From NCBI GenBank assembly GCA_964400355.1, contig CAYNTO010000015.1, positions 1-64,000 of the forward strand: DNA of 64,000 nucleotides, in the 5' to 3' direction. A model generated the notes under the pieces. It did no database searches, had not been told where the DNA came from, and saw only the letters and a program-made list of their open reading frames with translations. The stretch is from JACKAL01 sp964400355 (GTDB lineage Bacteria; Bdellovibrionota; Bdellovibrionia; Bdellovibrionales; JAGQZY01). Position numbers and translations under genes: made by a program. Shown here piece after piece: positions 8,386 through 16,112 of this stretch. Each line of letters opens with the position of its first letter. The stretch's first letter is position 1.

Positions 8386-10416
8386 CTAAAAATAGTAGTG
8401 GATGGAGGCCATGTAGTTTTGTTCGAAAAATTGATAGCGATATCCGGCGTCCACCGACCAATTGTAAATCGGCGACCAGCGTAGATGGGCCTCGGTGGTG
8501 GAGATCTGTTGGCCGATACCTATACCCCACTGCCAGCCGCTCTCGGCGTGGAGAATGAGGGAATTGTTGATGATCGCGCGTAGACCCACCTGAGGACCGC
8601 CTTCGAGAGTGAATTTGTCGTCTTCAAATTTGGGTGAAGTGCGCACGTGGGTTTGCAGTAAAGTATAAAATAAAATGCGCTTAGCCCAGATAGGAAACGT
8701 ATAACCCACCGAACCTTCGGCGGTTCCCGAAAGACATCCCGACCAACAGCGCTCATCAAGCACACGATCGAATCCCAAACGCGCTTTCCAGGTGTACGGT
8801 TTTTCCATGGTTGATAGCGGTTGAATAGTCTGCACGCTCAAAATATCAATGTTGCGCACATAAATGTCATTCTCCTCGTAGGAGCCATTGACGGTAAATT
8901 TAAAAAACTCAATTTTCGCGGTCTTTGGATATCCGTCCACTGGATCGGCTAAATCATGTAGCGCAAATCGCTGCGTCACTTCGAAGCCCTGTTGGCCCTG
9001 GGGATTGATCAACTGGGAGTAGCTCAACCGCATGGAATCGTGAGCTATGTGCGGGCGATCGTCGTTCTCCGCTGGAAGCACCAACTCCTCCGTCGTCGGA
9101 AGTTTGCTGCGCGCGATGAGGAGTTTGTCTTTAGCGGGGCGTGCTTTCGAATTTTCTTGAGCCAAATCGAAAAAATGATCCATGTCGAAGCGATCAATCA
9201 CCGTATCAAGGACGCGCGCTTTGGCGTCGTCATTGACGTCTACAGGCAGCGATTTGGGATCCTTGGTGTCCTGCAACTGTTTGTACGCCGCTTGCTCCTG
9301 CGGGGTTGTCAGCTTCGCCAGGCGTGCCAGATACTGTTTGTTGAGCGATGGCCGGTAAACCACGTCGCGCACAAGCTCTGGAGTTTGCCAGGTAACTTTT
9401 ATGGTATCGGCCGGCACTACCCAAAATGACAAGCGGTCGACTAGATGCAATCGGGGTGCTGCCACATCGAGAAGAGTCACCATGTGGTACGAGCAGTTCG
9501 ACGTAAAGAAATAGTAGTTAAAGTAAGTGAATCCCAATTCCCAAATGTGCGCCACCATCACATCGACTTCGTCTTGATTGAGGCTCAGATTGTACTCCCA
9601 CAGATCGCGAGAATCGAAATCACTATATTCACGCACTTTGTAGTAATACTGCATGGCCGCGTAGGTGCCGGGGAAGAACCCCGAGAGCCCAAGGGCGCCA
9701 TAAAGGAACGGGTTAGTGGTCCATGGGTTGGCGGCGTAGTTCACGCCAATATCGAGCAGCGAAACACGCTTGGATTCGCCGTGAGCGGCGCGATTGAGGC
9801 GCAGGAGGGTATGGCCAAAGGCCGACGAGGGATTGTCGATATTGTAGGAGGCAAATATCAATGTTGCCGACTTTGCAGCCACGCGCGTTTTGAACTCCAC
9901 ATATTCCGTGCAGGGTTGTGGTGGAAGATCGGAATCTTTAATACTGAGTCGTTTAGAGAGAAATAACCAGCGCGCCGGGAACTGGCAGCGAGCGGATTGG
10001 GAGGGGAATTTTTCTTTTTCGAAGTGGCGAAGCTCGGTGCTGAAAAAGCCTTTGAGAGTGGCTTCCAGTTCCGCTTGGGGATCTGTTTGGCCGTTGGGGC
10101 TTAGGAAGAAGGACAGGCCGTCGGCTTCGCTCTGCCAGCCCCAGGGGAATTTTTTGTAGTGGCCGAGGTTGATCCATTCTCTTGTGAGATGCACTTGCTC
10201 GCTCTGCGCTTGCGCTAGAGCTCTTTCGAGGGTTGCTGGATGCGAGGCTTTGGGTTGGCTTGTAGAAGATGGCGAGGGCTGCTTGTTTTCTTTTGCGGAG
10301 TGCGCAGGAGTGGCAGCGCTGGGTGCTGTCGAGGTAGCTGGTGATGGAGGTTCCGCAGTCGCGCTTTGCGCGCCGACGAGACACACACCTAAAAAAAACA
10401 AAAGGACTCTAAACAT
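8386..10416 (-). CDS. DUF4105 (Lnb N-terminal periplasmic domain) outer-membrane protein
   Basis: The 676-residue protein begins with a signal peptide (FRVLLFFLGVCLVGAQSATA) and a Pro/Ser/Ala/Thr-rich linker (about 22-60). The DUF4105 domain follows: FGHTLLRLNR, GVNYAANPWTTNPF and NYYFFTSNCSYHM supply the conserved His, Asn and Cys of this NlpC/P60-like papain-fold family. The C-terminal part (about 450-676) has alternating aromatic beta strands ending in an aromatic residue (SIHYYF), suggesting an outer-membrane barrel. The family is envelope-located and may be a lipid or peptide amidase; the substrate is unknown. Its ribosome site and start codon lie inside a perfect hairpin with a U-tract. 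Confidence 0.85.
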   Translation of the reverse strand: MFRVLLFFLGVCLVGAQSATAEPPSPATSTAPSAATPAHSAKENKQPSPSSTSQPKASHPATLERALAQAQSEQVHLTREWINLGHYKKFPWGWQSEADGLSFFLSPNGQTDPQAELEATLKGFFSTELRHFEKEKFPSQSARCQFPARWLFLSKRLSIKDSDLPPQPCTEYVEFKTRVAAKSATLIFASYNIDNPSSAFGHTLLRLNRAAHGESKRVSLLDIGVNYAANPWTTNPFLYGALGLSGFFPGTYAAMQYYYKVREYSDFDSRDLWEYNLSLNQDEVDVMVAHIWELGFTYFNYYFFTSNCSYHMVTLLDVAAPRLHLVDRLSFWVVPADTIKVTWQTPELVRDVVYRPSLNKQYLARLAKLTTPQEQAAYKQLQDTKDPKSLPVDVNDDAKARVLDTVIDRFDMDHFFDLAQENSKARPAKDKLLIARSKLPTTEELVLPAENDDRPHIAHDSMRLSYSQLINPQGQQGFEVTQRFALHDLADPVDGYPKTAKIEFFKFTVNGSYEENDIYVRNIDILSVQTIQPLSTMEKPYTWKARLGFDRVLDERCWSGCLSGTAEGSVGYTFPIWAKRILFYTLLQTHVRTSPKFEDDKFTLEGGPQVGLRAIINNSLILHAESGWQWGIGIGQQISTTEAHLRWSPIYNWSVDAGYRYQFFEQNYMASIHYYF

Positions 10417-10427
10417 AGAGTCCTTTT
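10391..10427 (-). promoter_or_regulatory. Terminator-like hairpin enclosing the RBS and start codon of the DUF4105 gene
   Basis: On the minus strand AAAAGGACTCT pairs perfectly with AGAGTCCTTTT (11 bp). The six-base loop is ATGTTT, the first two codons of the DUF4105 gene. The AGGA ribosome site is in the first arm, and a long U-tract (G then eight T) follows the second arm. It has every part of an intrinsic terminator while hiding the ribosome site, so it can act as terminator of the DUF3015 transcript, as an attenuator, or as a translation switch. An A-tract on the other side makes it partly bidirectional. Confidence 0.75.
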
Positions 10428-10469
10428 ATTACTCATTCTCTCTTGCGAGACAACAAGAATCCAAATTGC

Positions 10470-10508
10470 TTTTTAACGAGTTTCGCCTACTGCGAAACTC
10501 GTTAAAAA
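10470..10508. repeat. 17-bp perfect inverted repeat after the DUF3015 gene
   Basis: TTTTTAACGAG plus TTTCGC (10470-10486) is the exact reverse complement of 10492-10508, with a five-base loop. It begins directly after the stop codon of the minus-strand DUF3015 gene. The outer pairs are T:A in the order T-run first, A-run last, so on neither strand is there a free U-tract after the stem. It is therefore more likely an mRNA 3' stabiliser or processing site than a standard intrinsic terminator. Confidence 0.6.
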
Positions 10509-10964
10509 CTAAACGGACTGACAGCCCGCTTTTGGCTCTTGACGCAAAGTTTGCTTAATAACTGTCGCCATCTCGCCAGCTGTTTTTTGGCTGGAGATTT
10601 GCTCGTAAGAATTCTTAAGTGCGCGGTTCGCTACGTCGCCATTAGCACAAGAAAGCATGCGGTTCATAGTAGCAACAGTCTCGCCGTTCCCACGGGAAAT
10701 ATCGTTGTTCAAAGCTACTTGATTGGCTTCGATGAAGTTCTCAAGAGCTGCACCCATAGCGCCGTCCACACAGTTTGAAGTACCAGATGTGATACCAAAC
10801 GTTTGGTTGCCGTAGAAACCGTTCGTTGTTGCACCTACGATTTGAATCGCGCCTGGCTCAGAACCAAGGATTTGGTTACCAAGGCCGCAACCTGCTTGAC
10901 CGATACCTTTCGCTTGCGCACTGAAGGCGAACACAGAAATTAGTGATAAAATGATATATTTCAT
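10509..10964 (-). CDS. DUF3015 family exported protein (paralogue 1)
   Basis: This 151-residue secreted protein starts at an ATG with GAGGGAG seven bases upstream; its signal peptide ends at FSAQA. The mature part carries the DUF3015 pattern: AGCGLGNQILG near the start, then GATTNGFYGNQTFGITSGTSNC and two further Cys residues. DUF3015 proteins are periplasmic or outer-membrane-associated and common in Bdellovibrio-like and marine bacteria; function unknown. It lies 15 bp downstream of its paralogue and probably shares its transcript. It is followed by a 17-bp hairpin and then the DUF4105 gene. Confidence 0.85.
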   Translation of the reverse strand: MKYIILSLISVFAFSAQAKGIGQAGCGLGNQILGSEPGAIQIVGATTNGFYGNQTFGITSGTSNCVDGAMGAALENFIEANQVALNNDISRGNGETVATMNRMLSCANGDVANRALKNSYEQISSQKTAGEMATVIKQTLRQEPKAGCQSV

Positions 10965-10979
10965 TGTAGTCTCCCTCAA

Positions 10980-11495
10980 TTAAACTGCGCTACCGCAAGT
11001 TGATTTTAAAGTTTGATCGTTGCTGATCACTTCGTTCAAGCTTCTGATGTTGTTGTAAGCATTGCTGCTCTCAACAAAGATCTTTTCGAAGTTGGACTGT
11101 ACGTTTTTGTTGAAAGCCTCTTGGTTCGAACACTTAAGGATGTTGGCAAGACCAACAAGTGTTTCGCCTTCGCCACGAGCGGCTTCTTTAGCCATAACTT
11201 CGCGGTTGTTCTCCAGGTATACAGCCGCTTGCACGCCTGCTTCTGTGAATTCACAGTTCAGAGTACCGAATGTGATACCGAAAGTTTGGTTGCCAGAAGT
11301 ACCGTTGGTTGTCGCAGCAACGATCTGGATGCCACCTGGTTTTGGTCCAAATAGAATAGAACCAAGTCCGCAACCTGCGAGTCCGTAGCCTTTTTGAGTG
11401 GCGTTAGAATTAACGAGTCCACCTGTCTTTTTTTCTCCTGCATGAGCAACGCTTAAAGAAAGCGTAGCCACGAGGACGATGATAAATTTTTTCAC
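10980..11495 (-). CDS. DUF3015 family exported protein (paralogue 2)
   Basis: This is the upstream DUF3015 paralogue, about 171 residues from a GTG at 11495. AAAGGAG sits six bases before this GTG but directly abuts the ATG at 11501, so the GTG is favoured. The signal peptide is KKFIIVLVATLSLSVAHA. The shared motifs with its neighbour are LAGCGLGSILFG and AATTNGTSGNQTFGIT, with Cys at matching places. The C-terminal half is helical and more diverged. The two copies appear to be an old tandem duplication. Confidence 0.85.
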   Translation of the reverse strand: MKKFIIVLVATLSLSVAHAGEKKTGGLVNSNATQKGYGLAGCGLGSILFGPKPGGIQIVAATTNGTSGNQTFGITFGTLNCEFTEAGVQAAVYLENNREVMAKEAARGEGETLVGLANILKCSNQEAFNKNVQSNFEKIFVESSNAYNNIRSLNEVISNDQTLKSTCGSAV

Positions 11496-11714
11496 CTTCA
11501 TCTCCTTTGTTGGTTGACCTTGTTGAAAAGGTTTAAATGAAATTACAAATGCAAACGCCCGCGAAATCAATGCGATACGGTTATAACGCAGGATGACTGC
11601 AGTGCGCGGTTTTTAGCCAAGTACTTTAAAGAATGGGTTGAAGTTTTTTAGAATGAGTTTTTTAGAGTGTGTATCTAAGGCCCACAACGAAATCCACAAG
11701 AGGGGCTGTTCTTG

Positions 11715-11751
11715 CCATAAAAAAGTGCAGCTGTATTAATAAGCTGCACTT
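11715..11751 (-). terminator. Intrinsic terminator for the LprI-like gene
   Basis: On the minus strand AAGTGCAGCT pairs with AGCTGCACTT around a short AT-rich loop, followed by six T. It lies about 35 bp past the stop codon of the gene ending at 11786. The stem is 10 bp and perfect. Confidence 0.8.
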
Positions 11752-11785
11752 CGTCCCGTTGGAGTAGTTCGATCGCTACCGCAAA

Positions 11786-12190
11786 CTACATATCAAACAA
11801 ATAAACGTCGCGCAGTTCAATGGTGCGAGCGATGGTCATGTTGGCAAGACAGCTGTACGTGTAAACGCCGCCCGCTGTGCCGCCGTAGGCTGTTGTGCCG
11901 TAAGCCGCACAATTTGTATCGCGGAATTTGATCCACGCGCGCTGAGCTTCGAGCAATGCATCTTTTACGTTTTTATCGCCTTTGTTTTTAACGTCGAGGT
12001 TGGCGTTGATTGTTTTGTAAACAGCGTTCAACTCGATATCGGCATCGGCGTATGCAGTGGACGCACAGCCAATCTGCTCCTGAGTTGTAATGGCTTCATA
12101 AGCACACGCATCGTAATCTATTTTTACCTGGTCGATGTCGGCCATGACGTTTGCAGAAACCAATGTGATGAGTGCGAATAGAAATTTCAT
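11786..12190 (-). CDS. Exported lysozyme-inhibitor-like protein (LprI N-terminal domain/DUF1311)
   Basis: This 134-residue protein has a signal peptide (KFLFALITLVSANVMA) and a mature domain of the LprI_N/DUF1311 type. The pattern is an early Cys, 'ADIELNAVYKTIN', then LLEAQRAWIKFRDTNCAAYG and a late Cys followed by MTIARTIELRD. In characterised members this domain binds or inhibits lysozyme; in others its role is unknown. The start has AAAGGGGAAAAGT directly upstream. It is divergent from the next small exported protein. Confidence 0.8.
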   Translation of the reverse strand: MKFLFALITLVSANVMADIDQVKIDYDACAYEAITTQEQIGCASTAYADADIELNAVYKTINANLDVKNKGDKNVKDALLEAQRAWIKFRDTNCAAYGTTAYGGTAGGVYTYSCLANMTIARTIELRDVYLFDM

Positions 12191-12391
12191 ACTTTTCCCC
12201 TTTAAGGTTGGTGGTTGTGATCCAAGTAACCCATCCTCAACACCCTATCCACCTCTATGGCGCTACCGTGAAAAACCCTCTGGACGCGGTATGCCCACGA
12301 GAGAAAGATTTTCCAAGTCCGCCATTCGCCAACTTAAATGCCGACGTGCCCACGCAGAGGTGCTAGAGCTTTTCGGTATCAAGGAGTTTTT

Positions 12392-12769
12392 ATGAAACAA
12401 CTGTTCTTCGCCACTGTGTCCGTTCTTTTTATGGCACCCGCGTTTGCGTCCACTGAAATCCTCTTCAACATGGATGAGCAAAAAGGTGTTGTGGATCTCT
12501 ACACGGCACCGAACACTGAAATCTGGGAAAAAACCACCGCCCTCTATCAATTGTGCTACAAAAACGCCGATGCCCTCGTTGCCGCAGACGAGCTGATGAT
12601 GCTTAAAGATGAAGGTGTCCTTTTTGATTTCGACACCGAGGATTACCAGTCCCACGAAATCGACGGCGCAATCATTCGCGTGACCGTCTTCAACGGCAAA
12701 ATGCTGGATGACGGCATCGAGGAAGAAGAAGCCTACGTCACCCACGACATCGCTCCCTGCACCTTTTAA
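12392..12769 (+). CDS. Small exported protein, unknown function
   Basis: A 125-residue protein starts at the ATG at 12392 with AAGGAG seven bases upstream. Its signal peptide is KQLFFATVSVLFMAPAFAS. The mature part is acidic (about 20% D/E) and has two Cys residues (LYQLCYKN and a final PCTF) that could form a disulfide. I do not recognise a family. A short GC-rich region without a U-tract separates it from the downstream histidine kinase. Confidence 0.7.
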   Translation: MKQLFFATVSVLFMAPAFASTEILFNMDEQKGVVDLYTAPNTEIWEKTTALYQLCYKNADALVAADELMMLKDEGVLFDFDTEDYQSHEIDGAIIRVTVFNGKMLDDGIEEEEAYVTHDIAPCTF

Positions 12770-12878
12770 ACGGTTTATGACGGCGCCGAGCCGTGCCCTT
12801 TGGCCGCAAGGTCGCGGGCGGCTGCCATTCAGTCGGAAGAGCTTGTCTATTGCTAATAAATTCAGGTATTTGTAGCTT

Positions 12879-14402
12879 ATGGAACAGGTTCTTGCCCGCC
12901 ACCAAAACAAGATCAACAACATTGTCCTCTCGGGCCTCGGTAGTGGCCTCACCTTGGTGGCCATTTATCTGATTTATCGCGATGTGAGCCAGTACACCAT
13001 CTCCATGCTCTCGATACTTCAGAACTTGCTCAATATTTTCTTTATGTATCAGGTGCTCGATATTTTATTTTATCCGCTCTACGACAAGGATCGCGGCAAA
13101 AAGCTCCTCTACCTTTTAGAGTTTGGAAAATTGTTTTTGGCCATGCTGATCACTGCGGCTCTTCAGTACTATTTGATCTCGCGCCCCATACTGGACCAGA
13201 ATTCCCAGCCCAATTACCTCTATGTCACTTTTTTCCTGGCACTCCCCGCTGCCGTGATCGCACGCATTCTTTACGAGCTCAAACTTAAAAAACAAAAAGA
13301 GCCCGAAGAGGCTTACGATAAAAACTATTCGCAAACTCTCGTGCACAACCCGGCCATGCAGAGCCAGATCAACTACATTATTTTGCTGGTCTCGGGATTC
13401 GCTGGCGGCGGCATATTGTTATTGATTCATTTGGCGGCGCGCATACTCATGCTCCAGACGATCAATCTACTCACCGCTTTGTTTTTTATCATCTGCATTT
13501 ATTTTGTGTATCAGCTTTTAGATCTCATGGACAAACAGTGGGGCATACGTACAAAAAACAACTCTCTGCGCTTTGGACTTGAGTTTGTTAAGCTGTTCCT
13601 CGCTTTCTTTGTTGCCACCAACGCTCAGTTTTATCTGATCGCCCGTCCGATTCTCTACCAAAATTACGATATCAATTATTTGTTTGTTACACTTTCCGTA
13701 TCGATTCCGGCTGCCGTCATCGCCCGTCTCATTTTTGAAATGCGGCAAGCTAAAGAAATTGCGCTGCAATCGCGGCTCGCACAGGCCGAGGCCCAGTACA
13801 ACCTGCTCGAAACGCAGATGCAGCCGCATTTTCTTTTTAATTCATTAAATGTGCTCTCCGAACTTATCTATGTGGACCCTGATCTGGCCTGCAGCGTAAC
13901 CCAACAACTGGCCGACCTTTACCGAGAAATCCTCTCTAACTCCAAAAGCAATTTTTCCAATTTGGGTTCTGAAATATCTATTCTTAAAAAATACATCCAA
14001 ATTCAAAAAATACGCTTTGGCGAGCGCATCCGCTTTAAAAGCGAGATAGGTGCGGAGTATTTCGAAGTGGCTGTACCAAGCCTCATCCTGCAGACGCTGG
14101 TGGAAAACGCTATCAAGCACGGCATTTCTCCGCGCCAAGAAGGTGGTGATATAGAACTCACTCTTCAACCCATCGATAATATGTACGAGATCACCGTGTC
14201 CAACACCGGCGAGACGTTCAAAGGTGACACGTCGGCGGTGCTCAACCGCGCACCTCATCGCCACCAAGGAACCGGTTTGCAAAACACTAAAAACCGCCTG
14301 GAGTTGTTTTACGGCCGTTCACACGGCTTCCGTATTTATTCCGACGATAAAAAGACGTATGTTAGTTTCAGAGTTCCAAAAGAAGGGAGTACTCATGAAT
14401 AA
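12879..14402 (+). CDS. LytS/YehU-type sensor histidine kinase with duplicated membrane sensor
   Basis: The 507-residue kinase has two copies of a four-helix membrane module (about 9-140 and 160-295), then a short coiled coil, the His_kinase domain with ETQMQPHFLFNSL (phospho-acceptor H317) and an ATPase domain with VENAIKHGIS at about 408 and GTGLQNTKNRLELFYG. LytS-type kinases control cell-wall, autolysis or metabolite-uptake genes through LytTR regulators. The stop codon overlaps the start of the response regulator gene by 8 bp, so the pair is translationally coupled. No strong ribosome site precedes the ATG. The sensor shows no cytoplasmic or periplasmic ligand domain, so it may sense membrane state. 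Confidence 0.9.
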   Translation: MEQVLARHQNKINNIVLSGLGSGLTLVAIYLIYRDVSQYTISMLSILQNLLNIFFMYQVLDILFYPLYDKDRGKKLLYLLEFGKLFLAMLITAALQYYLISRPILDQNSQPNYLYVTFFLALPAAVIARILYELKLKKQKEPEEAYDKNYSQTLVHNPAMQSQINYIILLVSGFAGGGILLLIHLAARILMLQTINLLTALFFIICIYFVYQLLDLMDKQWGIRTKNNSLRFGLEFVKLFLAFFVATNAQFYLIARPILYQNYDINYLFVTLSVSIPAAVIARLIFEMRQAKEIALQSRLAQAEAQYNLLETQMQPHFLFNSLNVLSELIYVDPDLACSVTQQLADLYREILSNSKSNFSNLGSEISILKKYIQIQKIRFGERIRFKSEIGAEYFEVAVPSLILQTLVENAIKHGISPRQEGGDIELTLQPIDNMYEITVSNTGETFKGDTSAVLNRAPHRHQGTGLQNTKNRLELFYGRSHGFRIYSDDKKTYVSFRVPKEGSTHE

Positions 14403-15132
14403 AGTACTGATTGTTGATGACGAAGATTTGGCCCGCAAAAAAATCAGAAGGTTTCTCGAGGACCGCAATGCCGGTTACGAAATCCTCGAAGCCGAAAATG
14501 GCTTGCAGGCGTTAGACATTATCGAAACACAAAAACCCAACATCGTTTTTCTCGACATCGAAATGCCAGAGATGAACGGCATGGATCTTATCAGCGCGCT
14601 GAGTAACCCCAACTTTCACCTGATCTTTCAAACTGCCTACAGTGAGTATGCGGTGAGTGCGTTTGAAAAAAACGCCATTGACTACATCCTTAAACCCTTC
14701 ACCCAGGAACGTTTTAACCAAGCCCTCGACAAGTGCATCAAAAAGTCGTCAGCGCAGTTAGCGAACGACTTGGGAAACTTAAAAGATTCCTTGGTCAAAA
14801 AGAATATGTACCTTGGAAAAATCGTCGTTAAGCGTGGGACAAAAAACACGTTGATCAATGTGGAAGACGTGATTTATTTCCGCAGCGAAAATCATTACAC
14901 TTACATTTGCACCGAAACCTTTGAGTACATTCACAACGAACCACTCAAGGATTTAGCGCCAAAGCTCGATCCCGAGATTTTCCGCCAAGTGCATCGTAAT
15001 GCCATTTTAAACATGAAACGCATTAAAGAAGTGATCGAAGGCGACAACATGGCGGCGGTGATGACCAACGGGCAAAAGCTCCAGGTCTCAAGATCTAACC
15101 GCAAAATGCTCAAAGATTTGGTTTTACGATAA
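14395..15132 (+). CDS. LytTR-family response regulator
   Basis: This 245-residue protein starts at the ATG overlapping the kinase stop, with AAGGGAG upstream. The receiver domain has D8/D9, the phospho-acceptor D54 (FLDIEMPEMNG), T80 and K100 (ILKPF). A coiled linker (about 105-140) leads to the LytTR DNA-binding domain (about 142-240) with VVKRGTKNTLINVEDVIYF and FRQVHRNAILN. LytTR regulators bind paired short repeats in promoters. Targets cannot be named from the window. An intrinsic terminator follows the gene. Confidence 0.93.
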   Translation: MNKVLIVDDEDLARKKIRRFLEDRNAGYEILEAENGLQALDIIETQKPNIVFLDIEMPEMNGMDLISALSNPNFHLIFQTAYSEYAVSAFEKNAIDYILKPFTQERFNQALDKCIKKSSAQLANDLGNLKDSLVKKNMYLGKIVVKRGTKNTLINVEDVIYFRSENHYTYICTETFEYIHNEPLKDLAPKLDPEIFRQVHRNAILNMKRIKEVIEGDNMAAVMTNGQKLQVSRSNRKMLKDLVLR

Positions 15133-15179
15133 CTTGAGTTTGTAACGAGCGACTCTCCCTAAAACCAATTGCCCCGTAA

Positions 15180-15209
15180 AGCCAGTGTTCCCCCACGCTG
15201 GCTTTTTTT
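15180..15209 (+). terminator. Intrinsic terminator after the two-component system
   Basis: AGCCAGTG pairs with CGCTGGCT (one G-U pair) around an eight-base loop, followed by seven T. It lies about 50 bp past the response regulator stop codon and abuts the stop of the convergent gene. Confidence 0.85.
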
Positions 15210-15210
15210 A

Positions 15211-16110
15211 TTACCATATCGCTATAGTCTGCTCATACGGTGACGCACAGGACGCAGTTTTTGGCGGGCACACGCGCATCTTTAAACACGTAACACCCGA
15301 ATAATCGCAGCGCATGCAGCCGATCCAGTACTGATTGGCAGCATCACAGGCCGGCAAATAGATTTCATTGGTCGATACCCAGTCATCGAGGGTTGGCGAC
15401 CACGGTTCCGTATTGTTACGCGCAGTCCACGTAGCACTGGGTGTCTTCTCCACCGCCGTGCCCGTGGGTAGCACATTGAATGGCCCTGCAAACGTCATTG
15501 CCGTGGGCGCGGCATAGGCGCTCGGCGTAGCTTGTCCGGTGTTCCCCACAGCGCCGCACCCATACCAGGCACATTGAGCGTGAGATTTTGAAATCTGAAA
15601 CATCTCGCTTGCCCATGTCTTGAGTTTGTCGCCGAAACTCTTTATTTGTGCCACTTGTGACTTAAACGGTGCCTCGGCATTATTGGTCACCGCCGCCGGC
15701 ACCGACAACGAATGGATACAGTAGCGATCGTGGGTGGTGATAGCTGCCTGATCGAGGTCCACACAAATTCCTGTAACGCCCGCGCCGCCACCACTCCCAG
15801 TTACGGGAACACACAGTCTGAGGCCCGAAGAGGTGTCTGCTGTCGTGTTGGCGGGACAATTTACCGGCAAACTTGTAACAGGATCCACCGCCGCTCCGAG
15901 AATCCGCGCCCGTGCCAGTGCTTGAGCTAAGTCTTCCATGGCATTGATATAGCGCAACTGTTCATTGGCGCGGGCGGCAACGCGAGCCACTTCGGCAAGC
16001 TTCACTGTGGCGGCCGACATCAAAAGCAGAATCATCAGAGACAAGGAGACCACCGTGATCAAAAGCGTTCCACCACTTCGATTATTTAAGAGAGCTTTTA
16101 GTCTTTGCAT
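15211..16110 (-). CDS. PilX-like pilus-assembly or pseudopilin accessory protein
   Basis: The 299-residue protein has one N-terminal hydrophobic helix (GGTLLITVVSLSLMILLLMSAATV) after a basic start, then a helical region and a Cys-rich Gly/Thr/Pro-rich globular part. This is the layout of PilX/PilX_N proteins that pair with PilW in type IV pilus minor pilin sets. It lacks a clear class III (GFxxxE) cleavage site. It is two bases from the PilW-like gene upstream and certainly co-transcribed. The many Cys (over ten) suggest disulfides outside the cell. Confidence 0.6.
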   Translation of the reverse strand: MQRLKALLNNRSGGTLLITVVSLSLMILLLMSAATVKLAEVARVAARANEQLRYINAMEDLAQALARARILGAAVDPVTSLPVNCPANTTADTSSGLRLCVPVTGSGGGAGVTGICVDLDQAAITTHDRYCIHSLSVPAAVTNNAEAPFKSQVAQIKSFGDKLKTWASEMFQISKSHAQCAWYGCGAVGNTGQATPSAYAAPTAMTFAGPFNVLPTGTAVEKTPSATWTARNNTEPWSPTLDDWVSTNEIYLPACDAANQYWIGCMRCDYSGVTCLKMRVCPPKTASCASPYEQTIAIW

Positions 16111-16112
16111 AA

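Noticed and set aside
9445..9966. 173-codon plus-strand frame
   Set aside because: Antisense to the DUF4105 gene, without a start signal or family match.
11653..11739. 28-codon plus-strand frame in the gap before the LprI-like gene
   Set aside because: No ribosome site upstream and it runs into the terminator hairpin of the other strand.
12263..12964. 233-codon minus-strand open frame
   Set aside because: It runs antisense through a convincing exported-protein gene and the start of the histidine kinase, with low-quality composition and no ribosome site.
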